Shown one piece after another: positions 1-7,654 of a stretch of DNA of 15,232 nucleotides. Position numbers and translations under genes: made by a program. Location of the stretch: contig JBEKNT010000139.1 of assembly GCA_049522565.1 (NCBI GenBank), forward strand, positions 1-15,232, given 5' to 3'. Within the stretch, counting starts at the first letter, position 1. Each line of letters starts with the position of its first letter. This DNA is from JASHVB01 sp049522565. GTDB taxonomy: Bacteria > Pseudomonadota > Alphaproteobacteria > Acetobacterales > Acetobacteraceae. The notes under the pieces were generated by a model that was not told the origin of the DNA, searched no databases, and was given only the letters and a program-made list of their open reading frames with translations.

Positions 1-849
1 TGGCTCGCCGCACGCGTTCCCAACATCAAGATCGCCCTGCTCGGCCCGATCGTGCCGACCGCCAACCCGATCCGCATCGCCGAGGAACTGGCGATGCTCG
101 ACACCCTGTCGCCAGGCCGCATCGTCGTCGGCCTGCTGCGCGGCACCACCAACGAATACCTCAGCTACGACCTGAACCCGTCGGAAGCGCGCGAGCGTAC
201 CGACGAGGGCATGGAGCTGATCCTCAAGGCCTGGGCAGAGCCGCAGCCGTTCGGCTGGCAGGGCCGGTACTTCCAATATCGTACCGTATCGATCTGGCCG
301 CGCCCGCAGCAACCGCCGGCACCGACCTATGTCCTGGGCACCAGCGCCGAAGCCGGAGCGTTCGCCGCGCGCCATCATTGCGGCCTTGGCGTATCGTACG
401 GAAACTTCGCATCGATGGGTCAGGCGACCACCTACTACCGCCAGCAGTGCGCCCAATACGGCTGGGCGCCGGGACCCGACGACATCATCTACCGGGCGAA
501 CATGATCCTCGGTGAAACCGACGACGCGGCAGAGCATGCATTGCAGCGGCGGGACGAGCAGGCGCCGTTCCCGGTGCGCGCGGGACTGCGCGACGCGCTG
601 CTGCAAGCCGACACCACGCGCAACATTGCCGGCGAAAAGCGGCCCGCCAATGTTGGCGGCGTGCTGCCGATCAGCTTCTGCGGCGGACCGGACCGGGTGG
701 TAGAGCAAATCAGGCGTTGCCGCGACACGATCGGCGCCGGCGTGCTCGACCTGTCGTTGCAGGACCCCGGCGCCGGCGACACCGACGCGATGATGGACGC
801 GCTGGACCTGTTCGGGCGCAAAGTCCTGCCGCGCATCCGCGACATCTGA
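1..849 (+). CDS. Luciferase-like flavin-dependent monooxygenase, 5'-truncated by window edge
   Basis: The reading frame is open from base 1, so the start lies upstream; 282 residues are visible. The opening part carries the luciferase-like monooxygenase (LLM) signature: ANPIRIAEELAMLDTLSPGR followed by a Gly/Leu-rich strand, matching the family pattern of A-eelA-LD-lS-GR. The C-terminal part (CGGPDRVVEQIRRCRDTIGAGVL in outline) is the usual late-barrel 'G-pe-v-e-l' region. Full-length members are about 350-400 residues, so roughly 70-110 N-terminal residues are missing. These are TIM-barrel enzymes using reduced FMN (or F420 in actinobacteria) with O2; the substrate cannot be told from sequence. 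The hydrolase gene starts 13 bases downstream, so the two are probably co-transcribed. Family is clear; specific function is unknown. Confidence 0.88.
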   Translation, partial: WLAARVPNIKIALLGPIVPTANPIRIAEELAMLDTLSPGRIVVGLLRGTTNEYLSYDLNPSEARERTDEGMELILKAWAEPQPFGWQGRYFQYRTVSIWPRPQQPPAPTYVLGTSAEAGAFAARHHCGLGVSYGNFASMGQATTYYRQQCAQYGWAPGPDDIIYRANMILGETDDAAEHALQRRDEQAPFPVRAGLRDALLQADTTRNIAGEKRPANVGGVLPISFCGGPDRVVEQIRRCRDTIGAGVLDLSLQDPGAGDTDAMMDALDLFGRKVLPRIRDI

Positions 850-862
850 CAGGAGCCGGAAC

Positions 863-1669
863 GTGGCACCCAACGAGATCGCTGCTTCGTTCACCGAAGG
901 CTTCGTCGAGGCCGACGGCTTTCGCATCCGCACCATGCAGGCGGGTCGGGGCACGCCGCTCATCCATCTGCACGGCGCCAGTGGGCTGAGCCTGACGCGC
1001 GGCCATGACCTGCTGAGCCAACACCATCGAGTCATCGCATTCGAGATGCCGGGATTCGGCCGTTCGCCGGAGAACACGCGGACGCAGACCACGGCGGAAA
1101 TGGCCACGACAATGCGTGCCGCGATCCGCGCCCTGGGCATCGAGTCCTGCAATGTGCTTGGCACGTCGTTTGGCGCCCGGGTGGCGCTGTGGATGGCCGC
1201 GCAACAGCCGGAGCTTGTGTCGGCGCTGGTGCTGGAGGCGCCGGCGGCGATTCGTCCGCAAGGGCACAAGCTACCGTCGGGTTCGCCGGAACAGATCGCG
1301 CGGCTCCGCTACGCACATCCGGAACGCCAGCCGCCGCGGCCCGCGCAAGATCCGGTGGCGCAGGCCCAGACGCGGGCCCTCTTCATGCGCGTGCGCGGCC
1401 CGGATCGGGACAGCGATCTGGAAACGGCCATGCGCCGCCTGGAGGTGCCCACGCTGGTCTTGTTCGGCACGCATGACGGGCTGATGCCACCGGGTCTGGG
1501 ACGCCTTTACAAGGAGAAGCTGCCCAATTGCCATCTGGTCTTTGTCTACGACGCGGGGCACGCGATCAGCACCGAGCGCCCCGAAGCATTCGCCGAGGTC
1601 ACGCTCGATTTCCTCGAACGCCACGAAGCGTTCGTCATCAACCGAACGGCAACCCTGATCCACCCATAG
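863..1669 (+). CDS. Alpha/beta-fold hydrolase
   Basis: This encodes 268 residues from a GTG start, chosen because AGGAG at 851-855 sits 7 bases upstream and the preceding gene ends at 849. The alpha/beta-hydrolase layout is complete: an oxyanion HG at residues 37-38, the nucleophile elbow G-T-S-F-G with Ser102, an acid Asp205 in the FGTHDGLMPP segment, and the catalytic His233 in DAGHAISTERPEAF. The cap region between about 130 and 190 is short and Pro/Arg-rich. The family covers esterases, C-C hydrolases, dehalogenases and lactonases; nothing visible decides between them. Its place directly behind a flavin monooxygenase suggests it cleaves an ester or lactone made by that enzyme, as in Baeyer-Villiger-type pathways, but this is inference only. 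Confidence 0.9.
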   Translation: MAPNEIAASFTEGFVEADGFRIRTMQAGRGTPLIHLHGASGLSLTRGHDLLSQHHRVIAFEMPGFGRSPENTRTQTTAEMATTMRAAIRALGIESCNVLGTSFGARVALWMAAQQPELVSALVLEAPAAIRPQGHKLPSGSPEQIARLRYAHPERQPPRPAQDPVAQAQTRALFMRVRGPDRDSDLETAMRRLEVPTLVLFGTHDGLMPPGLGRLYKEKLPNCHLVFVYDAGHAISTERPEAFAEVTLDFLERHEAFVINRTATLIHP

Positions 1670-1725
1670 CACACGTCCCGGGGACCGGGCATGATCCCGC
1701 AAGCTGCAATTGACGGGGGGAAACC

Positions 1726-3147
1726 ATGACCACGCCGCACGCTGCCCTACAGACGATCCTGCCGGTCGCCGGCTGGTCCGCCGATGGTGCGGACACGGTG
1801 ACGTTCACCGGCGGCACCGACCCCGTCATACCGACCCCGTTCCGCGTCGGCGTGGCCGGCGCCGCGACGCTGGCAGCGACCGGACTTGCCGCCTCTGCGC
1901 TATGGGAAATGCGGACCGGACGACGCCAGTCCGTTGCGGTCGACCTGCGGCAGGCCGCGGCGTCGCTGCGCAGCGGGCACTACATGAAGCTGGGCGACGG
2001 CGAGGTTTCGCATGCGCGCAACAGCATCATGGGCGTCTACCCGACCAAGGATGGCCGCTGGAGCTATCTGCACTGCAACTTCCCCAATCATCGCGCCGCC
2101 GCACTCGGTGTGCTCGGCGTTGCGGAAGATCGTGCGGCGGTGGCGCGCGCGGTGCTGAACTGGAACGCCGCCGACCTGGAGGAGGCGATCGTTGCCGCCA
2201 AGGGCGCCGGCGGCATGGTGCGGACACACGCGGAATGGGCGCAGCATCCGCAGGCCGCCGCCATCGCCGCATTGCCGCTGCTGGAGATCGTGCGCATCGG
2301 CGACGCCCCGGCCGAGCCTTTGCCCGCGGGTGGACGGCCGCTATCGGGCGTCCGCGTGCTCGACCTGACGCGCGTGCTGGCCGGCCCGACCTGCGCGCGC
2401 ACGCTGGCGGAGCATGGCGCGGACGTGTTGAAGATCACCGCGCCGCATCTGCCGAACCTCGGGTATCAGGAGTTCGATACCGGGCACGGCAAGCTGTCGG
2501 CGCATCTCGATCTGCGTGAGCAACGCGATGTCGACACGCTGCGTGGGCTGGTGCGCGAGGCGGATGTGTTCTCGCAGGGCTACCGGCCGGGGACGCTGGG
2601 CGGGCGTGGGCTGTCGCCCGAAGAATTGGCGGCGATCCGACCGGGCCTGGTCTACGTGTCGCTCTGCGCGTTCAGCCACGCCGGGCCGTGGGCGTCACGC
2701 CGAGGGTTCGACACCGTGGTGCAGACGGTCAGCGGCATCACGTCGCGCCAGGCCGAGGTCGTACCGGGCAAGACGCCCGGGCCGCAGTTCTATCCGGTCT
2801 CCGCGATCGACTACTGCACGGGCTACCTGATGGCGTTCGGCGCGATGGTCGCGCTGGGCCGGCGCGCGCGGGAAGGTGGCAGTTGGCTGGTGCGCATCTC
2901 GCTGGCGCAGGTGGGAAAATGGATCGTCGATCTGGGCGAGGTGCCGGAGAGCGCGGCCCGCGACGCACCAGCCGAGTTCGCACCGGAAGAGCTGGAGCGT
3001 TGGTCGATGGTGTCGGAGACGCCGTCGGGGCAGTTGCGGCATTTGCGGCCCGTGGTGGGATTGTCCGAAACGCCGCCGTATTGGGCGCGGCCTTCGGTGC
3101 CGCTCGGGTATCACAAGCCGGAGTGGCCGCCGCGTGGGGAAGGTTAG
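1726..3147 (+). CDS. Family III (CaiB/BaiF-type) CoA-transferase with rearranged halves
   Basis: This encodes 473 residues; the ATG at 1726 follows a G-rich purine stretch. Residues 207-235 carry the motif that normally opens a family III CoA-transferase (GVRVLDLTRVLAGPTCARTL, then EHGADVLKI). Residues 327-337 (GFDTVVQTVSG) hold Asp329, at the position of the catalytic aspartate that forms the acyl anhydride with CoA substrates. Before this motif, residues 42-200 resemble the second half of the same family: ALWEMRTGRRQSVAVDLRQ, a GVYPTKDGRW segment and the late WAQHPQ motif. The protein thus looks like second half followed by first half, with a repeated segment at 360-405. It is longer than the usual 380-430 residues. 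It probably moves CoA between organic acids. It lies 56 bases behind the hydrolase and converges with the dioxygenase gene. Confidence 0.85.
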   Translation: MTTPHAALQTILPVAGWSADGADTVTFTGGTDPVIPTPFRVGVAGAATLAATGLAASALWEMRTGRRQSVAVDLRQAAASLRSGHYMKLGDGEVSHARNSIMGVYPTKDGRWSYLHCNFPNHRAAALGVLGVAEDRAAVARAVLNWNAADLEEAIVAAKGAGGMVRTHAEWAQHPQAAAIAALPLLEIVRIGDAPAEPLPAGGRPLSGVRVLDLTRVLAGPTCARTLAEHGADVLKITAPHLPNLGYQEFDTGHGKLSAHLDLREQRDVDTLRGLVREADVFSQGYRPGTLGGRGLSPEELAAIRPGLVYVSLCAFSHAGPWASRRGFDTVVQTVSGITSRQAEVVPGKTPGPQFYPVSAIDYCTGYLMAFGAMVALGRRAREGGSWLVRISLAQVGKWIVDLGEVPESAARDAPAEFAPEELERWSMVSETPSGQLRHLRPVVGLSETPPYWARPSVPLGYHKPEWPPRGEG

Positions 3148-3195
3148 AGCCTTTTCAGCCTGACTGGCATCATCGAGGCCGCTGCCACGGCGCAT

Positions 3196-4038
3196 TCAAT
3201 TCGCATAGACGATCGTGCGTAGCATGACGCGAGGCTCGTCGGGGCGGGAATCGCCGGCACCACGATGCATCGTCGCCCGCTCGTCCCACATCAGCACGTC
3301 GCCGACCCGCCAGTGGTGGTAATAGACGAAGCGCTCTTGTGTCGCGTGCGCGGCGAGTTCCTCGATCAGCGGCCAGGCTTCGTCGCGCGCCATGCCGGCG
3401 AAGCCATGCGTGTGCATCGGGTTGACGAACAGGATCGGCCGGTCGGTCACCGGGTGCCGAACGACCGCCGGCCATGCCACTTCACGATACTGCTTTTCGG
3501 TCACTCCCTTGAAATCGCCGTACAGCTTCTCGCCGGCAGGACCGGTGTGGCGGCCGTGCAAGCCGGTCAGGCGGTCGAGTTGTTCCTTCCGCGCCGCGGG
3601 CAGCGCCGTGTAGGCGGCCGCCATGTCCGCGAACATCGTGCCGCCCTTGTCCGACGGCACCTGCTTCGCGTGCAGGATGGCGAGCAGTGGCAGTGCGTCC
3701 TCGTAGGTCGAGTCGGTGTGCCAATCGGTGGCGCGCTTGACGCCGTACCAATCCACCTTGCCCGCCTCGTCAACATTGGTGAGCCAGGAGACATCCGGGT
3801 TTTCGGCATGGCGGTACTTGATCAGCGCGTGCCTGCGCGGTGTGCCGAAACGACGGCCGAAGGCGGCGAGCTCGGCGGCGCCAAGGTTCTGATCGCGGAA
3901 CACCAATACCGGATGTTCGGAGAAAGCCTGGGCGATCCAGGCAAATTCTGCCGCGTCGGGTGGCTTCGACAGGTCGATGCCAATTGCCTCGGTCCCCAGC
4001 CGCTCGCCCAGCGAACGGAGTTGCGGTGTCTTTGTCAT
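3196..4038 (-). CDS. TauD/TfdA-family 2-oxoglutarate-dependent dioxygenase
   Basis: This encodes 280 residues, close to TauD (about 283). The ATG at 4038 was chosen because GGAGG (4046-4050, minus strand) precedes it at good spacing and the protein then begins at the normal N-terminus. The Fe(II)-binding facial triad is visible: His107 and Asp109 in DWHTDSTYED, and His258 in ATMHRGAGD. Arg270 and Arg274 (EPRVMLRT) fit the 2-oxoglutarate carboxylate anchor. The family couples decarboxylation of 2-oxoglutarate to hydroxylation of sulfonates, aryloxyalkanoates, sulfate esters and other acids; the actual substrate is not evident. No sulfonate transporter is in the window, so a taurine role is not supported. 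The gene converges with the CoA-transferase and has a palindrome over its ribosome binding site. Confidence 0.9.
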   Translation of the reverse strand: MTKTPQLRSLGERLGTEAIGIDLSKPPDAAEFAWIAQAFSEHPVLVFRDQNLGAAELAAFGRRFGTPRRHALIKYRHAENPDVSWLTNVDEAGKVDWYGVKRATDWHTDSTYEDALPLLAILHAKQVPSDKGGTMFADMAAAYTALPAARKEQLDRLTGLHGRHTGPAGEKLYGDFKGVTEKQYREVAWPAVVRHPVTDRPILFVNPMHTHGFAGMARDEAWPLIEELAAHATQERFVYYHHWRVGDVLMWDERATMHRGAGDSRPDEPRVMLRTIVYAN

Positions 4039-4042
4039 GGGC

Positions 4043-4074
4043 GATCCTCCCGGTTCGTCGCCAACCGGAGGATC
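4043..4074 (-). promoter_or_regulatory. Palindrome enclosing the Shine-Dalgarno of the dioxygenase gene
   Basis: GATCCTCC (4043-4050), one extra C (4051), GGTT (4052-4055), a 7-base loop (4056-4062), then AACCGGAGGATC (4063-4074): 12 base pairs with one bulged base. In the minus-strand mRNA the GGAGGATC next to the ATG at 4038 is the ribosome binding site and would be fully paired. As DNA, the same symmetry could be a repressor operator. A TATCAT on the minus strand (4080-4075) could be a -10 box. If it is used, transcription would start inside the right arm, which favours the operator reading. No good -35 was found at the right distance. Confidence 0.6.
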
Positions 4075-4433
4075 ATGATACCAATGCCGTCGCAGCCGCA
4101 ATCGGGCCGCTCGCCAGCGACGGTCTTCGTTGTTCCGCGACCCAAGCTCAGCGCGCCGGGATGGGCAACGACTCCGGACCGCCGTGGCCCGAGGCGTAGC
4201 GTGGCGGCGCAATGACCAGGCAAGCCAGCGTCGCGCCCAGGGCCCATAGGCATGTTCCGAAGGACCTTTCTGGTGGCGGACGCTCGCCGCCCACGGAACT
4301 CAATGCCGACCTGGGCAAAAATGGTGCACATGGCGGCGTTCGGTGCCAGGTCATCTCGCCGTGGTGCGGGTGACGACGGGCGGAGCCGCTGGTAGCGTCA
4401 TCGCCAGAAGAAAACACGGCAGGAGGAGCGACC
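4075..4433. other. Divergent intergenic region, no gene recognised
   Basis: About 360 bases between the divergent dioxygenase and amidohydrolase genes. Several short frames cross it, but none shows a recognisable protein pattern or a ribosome binding site, so I call no gene. It should hold the promoters for both directions. The only local features noted are a small GGCGG/CCGCC inverted repeat (4275-4279 and 4287-4291) and a strong purine-rich AGGAGGAGC just before the ATG at 4434. No convincing -35/-10 pair was found for the amidohydrolase. Confidence 0.5.
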
Positions 4434-6152
4434 ATGACCCTGGACCTCGTCATCCGGAATGGCACCATCGTCGATGGGTCCGGCATGGGCCGCTACCGTG
4501 CCGATGTCGGCATCGCCGGCGGACGCATCGTGGAAATCGGCCGCATCCGCGCGCCGGCGCAACGCGCGATCAACGCCGACGGCCTGATCGTCGCGCCCGG
4601 CTTCATCGACGGCCACACCCACATGGACGCGCAGGTGAACTGGGATCGCCAGGGCACATGCTCCTGCTGGCACGGGGTTACCAGCGTGATCATGGGCAAT
4701 TGCGGCTTCGCGCTCGCGCCATGCCCGCCGGCCGAACGCGAATGGTTCGCCCGCTGCCTGACCGCCGTGGAGGACATTCCGCTGGAAGCAATGCTCTCCG
4801 GCATCGACTGGCAGTGGGAAACCTTCCCGGACTATCTCGCCACCGTCGAACGCCTGCCGAAGGCGCTCAACTACGGCGCCTATATCGGCCACTCGGCGCT
4901 GCGCATGTACGTGATGGGCAAGCGTGCGCTGACCGAGCCGGCCACGGACGACGACATCGCGCGCATGATGCACGCGGTGAAGCAAGCGGTGCGCGCCGGT
5001 GCGATGGGATTTTCCAGCTCCCGGGCCGGCACCCATGTCACGCCGGACGACACGCCCGTCGCCAGCCGGATTGCGGAATGGAGCGAGATCGACGCGCTGG
5101 TCGGCGCGATGGCCGAGCTGGATGCGGGAGTCTTCCAGGTGGGACCTGACGTTTCCGGCGGGCCGGCGCAGCGCGTGTTCCTCGACCGGTTGCAGCAGGT
5201 GGCGCTCGAGTCAGGCCGGCCGGTGATGTTCGGCACGATTTCGACCCGGCAGGGCGAGGCACCGAATTCCTACCGTTACCAGCTCGATTACCTGGATCGC
5301 AGCATCGCCGCCGGCGCGCGGATGTTCGGCCAGACCACCACCAAGTCGATCAACGCGATCTTCGCGCTAAAGTCCTACCTGCCATTCGATGCCCTGCCGC
5401 ACTGGAAAGAATTGCGTGCTTTGCCGGTGGAAGAACAGCAGCGCCGGATGGCCGATCCCGCGGTGCGGCATCAGCTTGTTGCCGACGAAGACAGGATGAA
5501 GCCGCGTGACAACGTGTTCCAGGGCGGTGGCGCGGCGACCACCGACCCTCGCAAGCCCGACTATACCAACCTGTTCGCCATGCGCGACGTGGAATGGAAC
5601 GATCCGACCGTTGCCTCGCTGGCGGCGGCTCGGGGAAAACACCCGGTGGAAGTGATGCTCGACCTGATGCTGGCGAACGAGGACCAGGTCTTCGTGCAGC
5701 CGCTGGTGAACGAGGGGCGCGACGACGTGCTGGACATGCTGCGGCATCCCTGGACCCTGACGACGTTCTCGGATTCCGGGGCGCATGTGTGCCAGGAGAT
5801 GGGTTCGTCGCTGCAAACCCACATGCTCAGCTACTGGGTGCGCGCGCGGCAGGCGTTCACGCTGGAACAGGCGGTGCGCAAGCTGACATTCGATAATGCG
5901 GCGGCGTGGGAGCTGAACGATCGGGGCCTGGTGCGGACCGGTTTCGCGGCTGACCTGGTGTTGTTCGACGAACACACGGTGCGGCCGACCATGCCGGTGG
6001 TGCAAGCCGATCTGCCCGGCGGCGCGCGACGGCTGGTGCAGAAGGCGGAGGGCATCGCCGCGACGATCGTCAATGGCCAGGTGGCGTTTGAAAACGGCGT
6101 CGCCACCGGCGCATGTGCGGGGCAATTGCTGAAGGGCACCGGTTCGGTATGA
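4434..6152 (+). CDS. D-aminoacylase-like amidohydrolase (N-acyl-D-amino-acid deacylase superfamily)
   Basis: This encodes 572 residues; AGGAGGAGC directly precedes the ATG. The N-terminal beta-sandwich strand (DLVIRNGTIVDGSG) leads into the metal motif GFIDGHTHMD with His61 and His63. Then comes GNCGFALAP with Cys90, the bridging Cys characteristic of D-aminoacylases. TTFSDSGAH with Asp447 supplies the catalytic aspartate, and the C-terminal strand region (GFAADLVLFD, later IVNGQVAFENG) closes the sandwich. The two further metal-binding His of D-aminoacylase (His220 and His250 in the Alcaligenes enzyme) are not found where expected: the segments there read GVFQVGPD and VMFGTIS. It is therefore an atypical member, longer than the roughly 480-residue classical enzyme. 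It likely hydrolyses an amide or cyclic amide of unknown identity. It overlaps the next gene by ATGA, so the two are translated together. Confidence 0.85.
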   Translation: MTLDLVIRNGTIVDGSGMGRYRADVGIAGGRIVEIGRIRAPAQRAINADGLIVAPGFIDGHTHMDAQVNWDRQGTCSCWHGVTSVIMGNCGFALAPCPPAEREWFARCLTAVEDIPLEAMLSGIDWQWETFPDYLATVERLPKALNYGAYIGHSALRMYVMGKRALTEPATDDDIARMMHAVKQAVRAGAMGFSSSRAGTHVTPDDTPVASRIAEWSEIDALVGAMAELDAGVFQVGPDVSGGPAQRVFLDRLQQVALESGRPVMFGTISTRQGEAPNSYRYQLDYLDRSIAAGARMFGQTTTKSINAIFALKSYLPFDALPHWKELRALPVEEQQRRMADPAVRHQLVADEDRMKPRDNVFQGGGAATTDPRKPDYTNLFAMRDVEWNDPTVASLAAARGKHPVEVMLDLMLANEDQVFVQPLVNEGRDDVLDMLRHPWTLTTFSDSGAHVCQEMGSSLQTHMLSYWVRARQAFTLEQAVRKLTFDNAAAWELNDRGLVRTGFAADLVLFDEHTVRPTMPVVQADLPGGARRLVQKAEGIAATIVNGQVAFENGVATGACAGQLLKGTGSV

Positions 6153-7084
6153 CGCGGATCGGCCGGGCCATGCGAGGCGCACCATTACGCTACCGGATAC
6201 GCGAGCATCGCATCCCGACAGCCGGTGCGCAGCCCTACATCCTTGCGCTTGGACCGGATGGACATGTCTGGTTCTGCGAAAGCGGCGCCGACAAGATCGG
6301 GCGCCTCTCGACGCTCGACGACAGCGTCGCCGAATTTGCTCTGCCGACCCAAGGCAGCATGCCCATCGGCATCATCGCCGGGGCCGACGGCAATCTGTGG
6401 TTCACCGAATCCCAGGGCCATCGGATCGGGCGCATCACACCCGACGGGGTCGTCACCGAATTCCCGCTGCCCACGCCGAATGCCGGGCCGAACGGCATTG
6501 CCCGCGGCCCCGACGGCAATGTCTGGTTCGCCGAAACCGCTGTCGATCAGGTCGGACGCATCACGCCGGACGGGGTGATTACCGAATTCTCCGCGGGGGT
6601 CACGCCAGGCAGCCGGCCGCTGGCGCCCACCGCCGGTTTCGGCTTTGTCTGGATCAGCGAGGCCGAAGGCAGCGCCATCGCCCGGGTTTCGATGGATGGG
6701 TCGATCCGCGAATTCCCCACACCCAGCGCGGACAGCGGACCGCGCGCGATCATCCCGGGGCCGGACGGAGGCTGCTGGTTCGTCCAGACCTCCGCCAATG
6801 CCATCGGGCGCATCGGCAAGGACGGGGCGATCGTCGAATTTCCGTTCCCGCGCGCCGGCGCGAGCTTGCGCGGTATCGACTGCACGCCGCAGGGGGAGTT
6901 CCTGATCACCGAGAACGCGGCAAATCGCATTGCCCGCATGAACGTCGCGGGCGAGGTTATCGAGGAATACCCGATCCCGACGCCACGCGCCGGCGCCCGG
7001 TCCATCCTGGTCATCCCCGACGGCCGCGCGTTCTTTTCGGAATACGATGCGGGCCGGATCGGGGAACTCGTCCCCCTGCCGTGA
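6149..7084 (+). CDS. Vgb-like seven-bladed beta-propeller protein
   Basis: This encodes 311 residues from the ATG at 6149 that overlaps the stop of the amidohydrolase gene (ATGA); an ATG at 6170 is a possible alternative. Seven repeats of about 42 residues follow the virginiamycin B lyase pattern G-DG-xWF-E-...-IGRI-..-G-..-EF-.P, for example GADGNLWFTESQGHRIGRIT at residues 78-97. The lyase uses His228 and His270, one blade apart, in P-H-[AG]-I-T turns. The matching turns here read GPRAI, SLRGI and ARSIL, so Arg replaces His. A streptogramin-cleaving role is thus not supported despite the likely automatic name. No signal peptide is visible. A binding or lactonase-like function serving the upstream amidohydrolase is possible but unproven. 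Confidence 0.85.
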   Translation: MTRIGRAMRGAPLRYRIREHRIPTAGAQPYILALGPDGHVWFCESGADKIGRLSTLDDSVAEFALPTQGSMPIGIIAGADGNLWFTESQGHRIGRITPDGVVTEFPLPTPNAGPNGIARGPDGNVWFAETAVDQVGRITPDGVITEFSAGVTPGSRPLAPTAGFGFVWISEAEGSAIARVSMDGSIREFPTPSADSGPRAIIPGPDGGCWFVQTSANAIGRIGKDGAIVEFPFPRAGASLRGIDCTPQGEFLITENAANRIARMNVAGEVIEEYPIPTPRAGARSILVIPDGRAFFSEYDAGRIGELVPLP

Positions 7085-7208
7085 GGGCCGCGACCTTTGG
7101 GAAGTTTATCGACAGTCTTATATCAACGGCCCGAAACATTGACATGCCGTACCGGCGGAGCCCCAGCCGGCATCAACGACTTTGCCGATCATGAGTAAGG
7201 AAGTCGTG

Positions 7209-7269
7209 CATGGCGGGCCTTCGCCCACCGGGACACGGCTGCCGCGGTGGCGGACCTTCGCCCGCCATG
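7209..7269. repeat. Inverted repeat between converging genes, possible bidirectional terminator
   Basis: CATGGCGGGC (7209-7218) is exactly mirrored by GCCCGCCATG (7260-7269) across 41 bases; with one extra base the match extends outward to CGTG/ACG. The centre contains two similar units, GGCGGGCCTTCGCCC and GGCGGACCTTCGCCC, and the first can form a GGGC-CTTC-GCCC mini-hairpin. A weaker ATGCCG/CGGCAT pair lies at 7144-7149 and 7168-7173. There is no T-run, so this is not a classical intrinsic terminator, but its place between the converging propeller and DUF1150 genes fits transcription termination. Confidence 0.5.
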
Positions 7270-7285
7270 ACGTGAGCGCGGTGGC

Positions 7286-7546
7286 TCAGTGCACCAGCGC
7301 CGGCTGCATCTCGTGCTGCATGATGGCGGCAATCGCCACGTCGCGGTTGTCGGCCAGCGCCATCGGCGTGCCGTCGGCCGCATGGATCGCGAAGCCCGCG
7401 GCACCGTTGACGATCACCGGCTTGACATACGCCACGTGCGTCATCCCAAGCTGCGCGAATTGTTCCGGCGACAGCTTCCGCACGTCCACCATCACCGACG
7501 CGGCCGCATTCTGGTCATTCATTTGATCGGCTGAATTCATGTTCAT
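7286..7546 (-). CDS. DUF1150 family protein
   Basis: This encodes 86 residues from the ATG at 7546, preceded on the minus strand by AGAGGAGAAG. The core (residues about 31-84) has the DUF1150 look: LGMTHVAYVKPVIVNGAAGF, then AIHAADGTPMALADNRDVA and a final MQHEMQPALVH. Typical members are 75-90 residues, so it is complete. The family occurs in alphaproteobacteria, commonly next to a small heat-shock protein gene, exactly as here: hsp20 lies 108 bases upstream on the same strand. Its biochemical role is unknown; co-transcription with hsp20 suggests a link to the heat or protein-aggregation response. It is probably cytoplasmic, since no membrane segment or signal peptide is seen. Confidence 0.85.
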   Translation of the reverse strand: MNMNSADQMNDQNAAASVMVDVRKLSPEQFAQLGMTHVAYVKPVIVNGAAGFAIHAADGTPMALADNRDVAIAAIMQHEMQPALVH

Positions 7547-7654
7547 CGTTCTTCTCCTCTTCGGCGGCCGGCCTCTTCGAGCGCCCCCCGCCTCGTGGTG
7601 TGTCCGGGACCGCTTTTGCAGCTCCCGCTTGTTATCGTCTGTTACGTCTGATCC

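Noticed and set aside
3148..3195. A terminator between the converging CoA-transferase and dioxygenase genes
   Set aside because: No stable stem with a T-run could be found in these 48 bases.
3196..4038. Specific assignment as taurine dioxygenase (tauD)
   Set aside because: Only family-level residues are visible, and there is no tauABC transporter or sulfur-starvation regulator nearby.
3265..4215. A 316-codon plus-strand frame opposite the dioxygenase gene
   Set aside because: It is antisense to a gene with a full iron-binding triad and good ribosome binding site.
6149..7084. Streptogramin (virginiamycin B) resistance gene
   Set aside because: The propeller fold is present but the catalytic histidines are replaced, so resistance is not supported.
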